This document shows positions 58,841-64,000 of a stretch of DNA of 64,000 nucleotides, in pieces. The notes under the pieces are model-generated. The model worked only from the letters and a program-made list of their open reading frames with translations. It did no database searches and was not told the DNA's origin. The translations under genes were made by a program, and so were the position numbers. Source of the stretch: Thermoanaerobaculum aquaticum (GTDB lineage Bacteria; Acidobacteriota; Thermoanaerobaculia; Thermoanaerobaculales; Thermoanaerobaculaceae); contig NZ_JMFG01000023.1 of the NCBI RefSeq assembly GCF_000687145.1, positions 16,310-80,309 of the forward strand. Reading direction: 5' to 3'. Numbering within the stretch: the stretch's first letter is position 1; each line of letters opens with the position of its first letter.

Positions 58841-59561
58841 GCCCTTCTCGCCAAAGCTTCAAGCGCAAGCGAAGGGCGTCGGCCAGCATGGCCAGCCCAT
58901 CACGGAGGGGCTTAACCCGGGAGGCCTCCACGTGGGCCCAGCGCACCGGCACCTCCACCACCGCAAAGCCCCTCCTCTGGGCACGGGTTAGAAGCTCCAC
59001 GTCGTAAATGAAGCCGTCGAAGGTAAGCTCGGCACTGAGCTCCCGGGCCAACGCTCCGGGGAGCAGCTTGAAGCCGCACTGCGTATCCCGTAGCTGGGTC
59101 AACCCCAAAAGCCGCAAGGCCACGTTAAAAGCCCGGCCCAGGCGGTCCCGAAGGAAAGGCTGCTTTTTGAAAATAAGCCGCCGGTCCACCGCCCGCGAGC
59201 CACAGGCCACCGCGTTAGCGTAGGGCAAAAGCTTTTCCAGCTCCTCGATGGGTGTCGCCAAATCCGCATCGGTGATGAGCACCAGCTCCCCGGAAGCCAA
59301 AGCCAAACCCGCGCGTACCGCCGCACCCTTGCCGCGATTTTGGGGAAGCGAATGCAGCACCAGCGAAAGCCCCGGCGGCGGCTGCCAAGCGGAAGCTACC
59401 GCCGCTGTGGCATCGGTGGAGCCGTCGTTCACCACCACCACTTCCGCCGGCAGCAGCTCCGCCTTGGCGGTGAGATAAGCAGCAATCCGCTCCAGGGTTT
59501 GCGGCAGGCGCCCGGCTTCGTTAAAGGCCGGAATCACCACGGAAAGACGGGGAGAGTGCAT
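58806..59561 (-). CDS. GT2 glycosyltransferase, DPM1/ALG5-like
   Basis: 251 residues. GT-A fold: [64 protein letters not shown] (DxD), and [11 protein letters not shown], the signature of polyprenyl-phosphate mannosyl/glucosyltransferases. The C-terminal [20 protein letters not shown] is typical of the ALG5-like group. It would make a lipid-linked sugar donor at the inner membrane. Soluble, no membrane helix. Convergent 35-nt overlap with glyA. Confidence 0.87.
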   Translation of the reverse strand: MHSPRLSVVIPAFNEAGRLPQTLERIAAYLTAKAELLPAEVVVVNDGSTDATAAVASAWQPPPGLSLVLHSLPQNRGKGAAVRAGLALASGELVLITDADLATPIEELEKLLPYANAVACGSRAVDRRLIFKKQPFLRDRLGRAFNVALRLLGLTQLRDTQCGFKLLPGALARELSAELTFDGFIYDVELLTRAQRRGFAVVEVPVRWAHVEASRVKPLRDGLAMLADALRLRLKLWREGPKACRKGEKRG

Positions 59562-59577
59562 CGCAATCAAGAAAACG

Positions 59578-59586
59578 TGGTATAGT
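59578..59586 (+). promoter_or_regulatory. Extended -10 promoter of the DUF4177 gene
   Basis: TGGTATAGT: a TGn motif followed by TATAGT. No -35 is needed for such extended -10 elements. The leader of about 40 nt contains GGGGAGGAGG. Confidence 0.5.
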
Positions 59587-59632
59587 ACCCGGCGAACCGT
59601 GAGCCGGAAACTGGGAGCGCAGGGGAGGAGGT

Positions 59633-59836
59633 ATGGAGCGCAGCAAATGGGAGTACAAGGTCCTTAACATTCAGTCCCGAAACTACCAACTGCCCATCTC
59701 CTACGAGGACGAAATGAACCGCTTGGGTGCGGAGGGGTGGGAACTGGTGGGTATTGCCGCCATTAACTTTAAAACCGGAGCCACCGATCACATTAGCCTC
59801 GTTTTTAAGCGCCGGCGGGATGGCTCTCAAGGGTAA
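59633..59836 (+). CDS. DUF4177 domain protein
   Basis: 67 residues. WEYKVLNIQSRNY ... MNRLGAEGWELVGIAAINF ... SLVFKRRR follows the DUF4177 pattern (a small beta-alpha-beta protein, function unknown, frequent in Firmicutes and Acidobacteria). Strong Shine-Dalgarno GGGGAGGAGG and own promoter. Converges on the RDD gene with a 32-nt overlap. Confidence 0.85.
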   Translation: MERSKWEYKVLNIQSRNYQLPISYEDEMNRLGAEGWELVGIAAINFKTGATDHISLVFKRRRDGSQG

Positions 59837-60278
59837 GGGCCGATCCGGCGAGCTTTTCGAGCCCCCGGGAGCCTCGCCCACCCAGCAGCAGGGGAAGGCC
59901 CAAAAGGGGGGCTGCCAGCAGCACCAAAAACCACAGGAAAACGGCCTTTTTTAGCTTCAGGGGCTTTTCAAACCGCACCCCTACCAGCTGCATCCCTACC
60001 GTCCTGTGAAAAAACCACAGGCACGCCACCTCCACCCATCCCGCTAAAAGCCCCAGGCTCACCACCAAAACCCCTGCCACTTCCAGCCCAGACCAGGAAA
60101 GCTGAAAGCGGCTGGCCCCGGCAGCTACCGCAAAGAGCATCACCGCCGCAAGACCCAAATCCCCGAGCAACGCCAAAAACAACCGTAAAAAACCGGCGGG
60201 TCGTGGCGCTTCAACCTTGGGCGCAGGCGCCGTACCCCAGGCCAGCTCCACGTCGAAAGGCAACCGCGGCGAGGACAT
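59805..60278 (-). CDS. RDD-like small membrane protein
   Basis: 157 residues, about four hydrophobic segments (LGDLGLAAVMLFAVAAG; GVLVVSLGLLAGWVEVACLW; AVFLWFLVLLAAPLLGLPLLL). HRTVGMQLVGVRF matches the conserved R-T-x-G-x-x-x-x-G-x-x-V motif of the RDD family, though the first Asp pair is only partly present (LGDLGLA). RDD proteins are thought to act in transport or stress, without proven function. ATG overlaps the stop of the TPR gene (TGATG). Confidence 0.72.
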   Translation of the reverse strand: MSSPRLPFDVELAWGTAPAPKVEAPRPAGFLRLFLALLGDLGLAAVMLFAVAAGASRFQLSWSGLEVAGVLVVSLGLLAGWVEVACLWFFHRTVGMQLVGVRFEKPLKLKKAVFLWFLVLLAAPLLGLPLLLGGRGSRGLEKLAGSALTLESHPAGA

Positions 60279-62248
60279 CACGGTAGCTCGCGGAAGCTCA
60301 GCGAGTTCACGAAGATCTTGTAGCGCGGGTCCACCGAGCGGGAAAGGTAGGCGCGGGCCAGCTCGTGAAGCCTTCCCACCTCGGGGTCGTTGGTCTCCTT
60401 AGCGAGCTCCCCCAGCACCTTGGCCGCATCGGCCACCTGGAAACCCCGCAGCAGCTCCAGAGACCAGTTGTAGCGGGCCACCTGCCAGGCTTGCCGTAAC
60501 TCCCCATCCTGGGGATGGGCTTCCACCATGGTGGCCAGCGCACGGGAAGCCACCTCCCAGCTGCCCTTTTCCCAGGCATCCGCTAACGCCGGAAGGCCAG
60601 GATCGTAAGCCGCCACCTGTCCCAGGAGCTGGCGCACCCCCTCGTCGTGAGGGGCCTTTTTGGCCGCTGCCCGCAACACCAAAGCGGCCTTGAGGTACCT
60701 CCCCTCGCCCAGGGCCTGTTTGGCGGGAGCGAGGTCCACCGTGGGGGGAGGAGGCGCCTGGACCTTGAGTTTTTTCTGGTACTCCAGGATCCGCTGCTGC
60801 ACCTGGTTGGCTTCCGGGCCCTCCAGGTTGAGGGTTTGCAAAAGCTTGATGGCGTCCTGCAGCTGCCCCTGCTGGGCCAGCCTTTCCGCCTCTTGCAGGG
60901 TGTCTTCCACCGAAGGCCCGGATTGAAACACCCGGCCCCCCAGAACCAAACCCAAAACCACCAGCACTACCACCGCCACTCCCACACCCACCATCACCGG
61001 CAAAGGCAAAGCCAGGCGCCGGGCCTTCACCGCTGGCCGTACAGGGCGCGGCACCGCTCTTTCTTCCAGCGGCACCTCGCTCACTGCCGCGCTTTCCCCG
61101 GAGACGATCTCCTGCGGCACAAAATCGTCGCGGAAGAGGTCCTCCTCCACCGCCGGCAGCTCCGCCCGCAGAGGAGGCGGCGCCGAGGGCGTTTCCAGGC
61201 GCGCCAAGAGGTCGTTGGCGTCCACGTGCTGGGGTTGCAGGGAAAGCACCTCCTGCAAAAGCTCCCTGGCCTCCTCCAGCCGCCCCCCCTCAAACGCCTC
61301 CAGGGCTTCGGCGTACTTCATTTCCGCCAGACGGTCCAGCTCCTCCCGGCGCCGACGGGCCTGCTCAATGCGACGCTCGGCTTCCTGGTTGTGGGGATCA
61401 ATGAGGTAAATGCGGGTCCACACGTCCACGGCCTGGGCGTAGTCCCCGCGGTCAAAGGCCTCCTGGCCTTCGGCCAACAAGGCCGCCACCTTTTCTTCCG
61501 GGCTTTCCGGCACTGCCGGCTCAGCGCTAAAGGTGGGCACCTCACCCACGGCATCAAAGCTGAAGCCGGAAGTGGTCTTTTGCGCTGCGCTTTCCCAGGG
61601 AGCTTCCAGCTCCACGCGATCGGCGGGGGAAGGGGGTGGTGTGGGCGGCGAGGGGGGCGGCGTGAAGGTTTCAAACTCCACCATGGCCGCTTCCCCAGGC
61701 GTTTGTGAAGCCATGAGGCCTTCCAGCTCCGCCAGCTCCGGGTGATCCGGGGCAATTCCCCGCACCAGCGCCAGAAAGCCCTTAGCCTCCTCCACCAGCC
61801 CCGCAGCCAGCGCTTGGCGAGCCCGGGCCAACTGGGTGGCCACCTCGCTCTGGGCCTTCTGGGCCGTCTGCGCTTGCTGGAGCAGCGAGCGGGCTTCCTG
61901 GTGCCCGGGGAGCTCCCGCAGCACCCCTTGGGCAAGCTCCGCCGCGCGAGAGAAGTTCCTCTCGGCCAGGGCCTGGCGGGCTTGGGAGAGCAACCCCTCC
62001 ACTTGGCTGCCGGCCTCGCCGGCCAGGTCACCCAAAAGCGAGGCCAAATCCACAGGTAAACCTTGAATGATGGCGCTTTCCAGCCGCTGGGCCGGTCGGA
62101 AAGCGGGGTCCACCTCCAGAATCGAGTGGAGCACCGTTTGGCACTCGTCCCGGTGGCCGTCCTGGTAAAGGCGCACGGCCTCGCGGAAAGCCGCCAGGAT
62201 CCGCTGCTGCACCTTCGGGTCCTTATCGGGAGAGCCTGGGTAGGACAT
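60278..62248 (-). CDS. Membrane-spanning TPR protein
   Basis: 656 residues. Several TPR-like repeats on the N-terminal side (AVRLYQDGHRDECQTVLHSILEVDP in part; GQEAFDRGDYAQAVDVWTRIYLIDP in part; ALEAFEGGRLEEARELLQEVL), a Pro-rich insert, one transmembrane helix near residue 420 (LALPLPVMVGVGVAVVVLVV) and further repeats on the other side (EAERLAQQGQLQDAIKLLQT; KQALGEGRYLKAALVLRAAA). It would connect cytosol and periplasm with scaffolds on both faces. No enzymatic motif. TAGCAT 6 nt before the ATG overlaps the stop codon of the NtrC-type gene. Confidence 0.8.
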   Translation of the reverse strand: MSYPGSPDKDPKVQQRILAAFREAVRLYQDGHRDECQTVLHSILEVDPAFRPAQRLESAIIQGLPVDLASLLGDLAGEAGSQVEGLLSQARQALAERNFSRAAELAQGVLRELPGHQEARSLLQQAQTAQKAQSEVATQLARARQALAAGLVEEAKGFLALVRGIAPDHPELAELEGLMASQTPGEAAMVEFETFTPPPSPPTPPPSPADRVELEAPWESAAQKTTSGFSFDAVGEVPTFSAEPAVPESPEEKVAALLAEGQEAFDRGDYAQAVDVWTRIYLIDPHNQEAERRIEQARRRREELDRLAEMKYAEALEAFEGGRLEEARELLQEVLSLQPQHVDANDLLARLETPSAPPPLRAELPAVEEDLFRDDFVPQEIVSGESAAVSEVPLEERAVPRPVRPAVKARRLALPLPVMVGVGVAVVVLVVLGLVLGGRVFQSGPSVEDTLQEAERLAQQGQLQDAIKLLQTLNLEGPEANQVQQRILEYQKKLKVQAPPPPTVDLAPAKQALGEGRYLKAALVLRAAAKKAPHDEGVRQLLGQVAAYDPGLPALADAWEKGSWEVASRALATMVEAHPQDGELRQAWQVARYNWSLELLRGFQVADAAKVLGELAKETNDPEVGRLHELARAYLSRSVDPRYKIFVNSLSFRELP

Positions 62249-62254
62249 CGCTTG

Positions 62255-62260
62255 ATGCTA
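62255..62260 (-). promoter_or_regulatory. Putative -10 box overlapping the NtrC-type stop codon
   Basis: TAGCAT starts with the TAG stop of the regulator gene and ends 6 nt before the ATG of the TPR gene. The same stop/-10 overlap is seen at 3307. Confidence 0.45.
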
Positions 62261-63613
62261 ACTTTCTCCTGTCCCGCCGTCAACCTTAATCCCCAAAGCC
62301 TTGACCTTCCGGTAAAGGTGGGAGCGTTCCAGGCCCAAAACCCGCGCCGCTTGCGACATGTTCTGGTCGCAGGCCCGCAGCACCCGGGCAATGTACTCCC
62401 GCTCAAAGGCCTCCCGGGCTTGCTTCAAGGGCAGCGGACGGCCGGGCCAAAAGACCTCGGTCTCCGCCAGCTTCATGGGCAAATCGGCGGGCGTTACTTC
62501 GTCCCCGGGGACCATGATCAAGAGCCGCTCCACCAAATTGCGGAGCTCCCGCACGTTCCCCGGCCAGGGATAGGCCAGGAGGGCCTCCATGGCTTCGGGC
62601 GTGACCTTCTTGGGCTTGACCCCCATGCGCTTGCCCAGCTTGGCCATGAAGGTCTCCACCAGAAGCGGGATGTCCTCCCGCCGTTCGGCCAGGGACGGCA
62701 CGCGAATGGGGATCACGTTTAAGCGGAAGTAAAGGTCTTGTCGGAAGCGGCCAGCGGCAATTTCCGCTTCCAGGTCCTTGTTGGTGGCGGCAATGACCCG
62801 CACATCCACCCGGATTTCCGTGGCGCCCCCCAGGCGGGTAAAGCGCGATTCCTGGAGCACCCGCAGCACCTTGGCCTGGGTGAGAAGGCTCATGTCGCCC
62901 ACCTCGTCCAACAGCAAGGTGCCGCCGTCCGCCAGCTCGAACTTCCCGCGTTTGGCCTCTACCGCGCCGGTAAAAGCCCCCTTGGTGTGGCCAAAAAGCT
63001 CGGACTCGATGAGCTCCGCAGGGATCGCCGCGCAGTTCAAGGCCACAAAAGGCCCCGCCGCCCGCCGGGAGTGCCGGTGGAGGAGGCGGGCCACCACCTC
63101 CTTCCCCGAGCCGTTGGGACCGGTGATGAGCACCCGGGAGTCGGTGGGCGCAGCCAGAAGAATCTGCCGGCGCAGCTCCACGATGGCCGGGGAAACGCCG
63201 GTGAGCTCAACGTCCTCTTCCTCCTCCTGCAACCGTTCCGCTAGCTGCGCACGCTCCAGGACGTTGTTGACGGTGACCAGCACCCGCTCCAGGCCCAGGG
63301 GCTTTTCCAGAAAGTCCGCAGCCCCTTCCCTCACCGCCTGCGCCGCTTGCTCCACCGTGGCGTGACCGGAAATCATCACCACCGGCAGCCTCTTGCCCCC
63401 TACCTTGAGCTGGCGGAGCACTTCCAGCCCGTCCATCCCGGGAAGCTTGATATCCAGCATCACCAAATCGAAGACCTCCCGGGACACCGCGGCCAGTGCT
63501 TCTTCGCCGGAAGCCACGGTGGTCACGGAAAAGCCCTCATCGGCCAGAATTTGGCTTAAAAGCTCGCGAATGCCGGGCTCATCGTCCACCACCAAAATCG
63601 CCGCCCTTCTCAC
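62258..63613 (-). CDS. NtrC-family sigma54-dependent response regulator
   Basis: 451 residues. Receiver (ILVVDDEPGIRELLSQIL; DLVMLDIKLPGMDGLEVL; VVMISGHATVEQ; FLEKPLGLERV), AAA+ domain with Walker A GPNGSGKEVV (instead of the usual GESGTGKE), GAFTGA loop (HTKGAFTGAVEAKRG) that contacts sigma54, Walker B GGTLLLDEVGDM, and a C-terminal Fis-type HTH (MSQAARVLGLERSHLYRKVK). It activates sigma54 promoters on phosphorylation. The start overlaps its sensor kinase by 4 nt. Targets not evident. Confidence 0.95.
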   Translation of the reverse strand: MRRAAILVVDDEPGIRELLSQILADEGFSVTTVASGEEALAAVSREVFDLVMLDIKLPGMDGLEVLRQLKVGGKRLPVVMISGHATVEQAAQAVREGAADFLEKPLGLERVLVTVNNVLERAQLAERLQEEEEDVELTGVSPAIVELRRQILLAAPTDSRVLITGPNGSGKEVVARLLHRHSRRAAGPFVALNCAAIPAELIESELFGHTKGAFTGAVEAKRGKFELADGGTLLLDEVGDMSLLTQAKVLRVLQESRFTRLGGATEIRVDVRVIAATNKDLEAEIAAGRFRQDLYFRLNVIPIRVPSLAERREDIPLLVETFMAKLGKRMGVKPKKVTPEAMEALLAYPWPGNVRELRNLVERLLIMVPGDEVTPADLPMKLAETEVFWPGRPLPLKQAREAFEREYIARVLRACDQNMSQAARVLGLERSHLYRKVKALGIKVDGGTGES

Positions 63614-64000
63614 GGCTCACCCCCGGGGATGCGCACCACCGCGCGCACCCCCCCACCCTCCCGGGGCTCCAAGCGCACCGTGCCGCCATGGTCGGTCACG
63701 ATGCGCAACACCACCGCCAGCCCCACCCCGGAGCCCCGACCCTTGGAGGAAAAGAACGGCTGGAACAAGAGCTCTGGGTCCTCCACCGGCAACCCCGGCC
63801 CGCGGTCCAGCACCTCCAGAACCATCTCCTCCCCTTCCCAAAAGGCCCGCACCACCACCTCCCCCGGTGGGGTGGATGCCTCCAGGGCGTTGTCCAGGAG
63901 GTTCACCACCACCTGCCGGAAGAGGTCGCGGTCCAGCCACACCCGGCGCTGGGCAAGGGATGCCTCCAGCTTCACCTCCACGCCCGGCTTGACCCCCTGG
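63610..64000 (-). CDS. Sensor histidine kinase (C-terminal part)
   Basis: The visible 130 residues are the HATPase_c domain: LFRQVVVNLLDNALEAS (N box), LEVLDRGPGLPVED (G1), FFSSKGRGSGVGLAVVLRIV (F and G2), and RAVVRIPG. NtrB-like, presumably the partner of the overlapping NtrC-type regulator. The sensor part and start lie beyond the right edge. Confidence 0.9.
   Translation of the reverse strand, partial: QGVKPGVEVKLEASLAQRRVWLDRDLFRQVVVNLLDNALEASTPPGEVVVRAFWEGEEMVLEVLDRGPGLPVEDPELLFQPFFSSKGRGSGVGLAVVLRIVTDHGGTVRLEPREGGGVRAVVRIPGGEP

Overview
The window is high-GC bacterial chromosome, almost fully coding, with short intergenic gaps and many overlapping start/stop codons. It encodes an outer-membrane cell plan (BamD-like lipoprotein, ExbB/ExbD/TonB, RseP, small beta-barrel, LysM and lytic-transglycosylase proteins, AmgK-like kinase) and the MEP isoprenoid pathway (Dxr). 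It also carries two-component, Ser/Thr-kinase and MglA-like GTPase signalling and PATAN/DUF4388, TPR and bactofilin proteins. This mix suggests an Acidobacteriota-like organism (possibly Thermoanaerobaculia), with a myxobacterial or other deltaproteobacterial relative as the alternative. The assignment is inference from gene content only. No rRNA, CRISPR array, transposase, phage gene or plasmid function was seen.

Layout. 1-8.2 kb: envelope proteins, CvpA-like protein, ComM, a large unassigned protein with a decayed class III cyclase-like domain, a PIN-PhoH ATPase and a metallo-beta-lactamase-fold hydrolase. 8.3-12.9 kb (minus): tlyA-ispA-xseB-xseA-O-antigen-ligase-like-Trm112-like. 13-17 kb: a glycosyltransferase, then zapA, a probable 6S RNA and rny, then tRNA-Gly(CCC) with a bactofilin directly behind it. 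16.9-22.6 kb (minus): five tightly coupled genes: REC-histidine kinase, MglA-like GTPase-GAF-histidine kinase fusion, single-domain response regulator, RimK-like ATP-grasp ligase and RlmI-like methyltransferase. 22.6-30.1 kb: secreted/outer-membrane proteins, ComF, proline dehydrogenase, a HAD phosphatase and an acyl-CoA synthetase. 30.2-35.1 kb: truA-uppS-cdsA-dxr-rseP. 35-40 kb: endonuclease IV, a PASTA-only protein, rpe and an envelope cluster (bamD, LysM, Fis-like, lytic transglycosylase). 40-44.8 kb: tatA, amgK-like, rlmN, yfiH, ftsEX. 44.8-53.7 kb: yebC-ruvC and a Ton operon (exbB-exbD-exbD-tonB-PATAN-TPR), facing a divergent 919-residue REC-Ser/Thr kinase-TonB fusion. 53.7-58.8 kb: accD-folC-dgt-rpiB-glyA. 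58.8-64 kb: a GT2 glycosyltransferase, DUF4177, RDD and TPR membrane proteins, an NtrC-type regulator and the end of its sensor kinase.

Three things stand out. First, the GTPase-kinase operon and the REC-kinase-TonB fusion are unusual signalling architectures that join normally separate systems. Second, many genes at the head of a transcription unit have no Shine-Dalgarno sequence but a TAnnnT hexamer 6-8 nt before the start codon, which points to leaderless mRNAs; several divergent gene pairs share one overlapping hexamer. Third, the 6S-like RNA and the tRNA-bactofilin arrangement give clear targets for transcript mapping. All functional calls come from reading motifs and context; no database search was possible.
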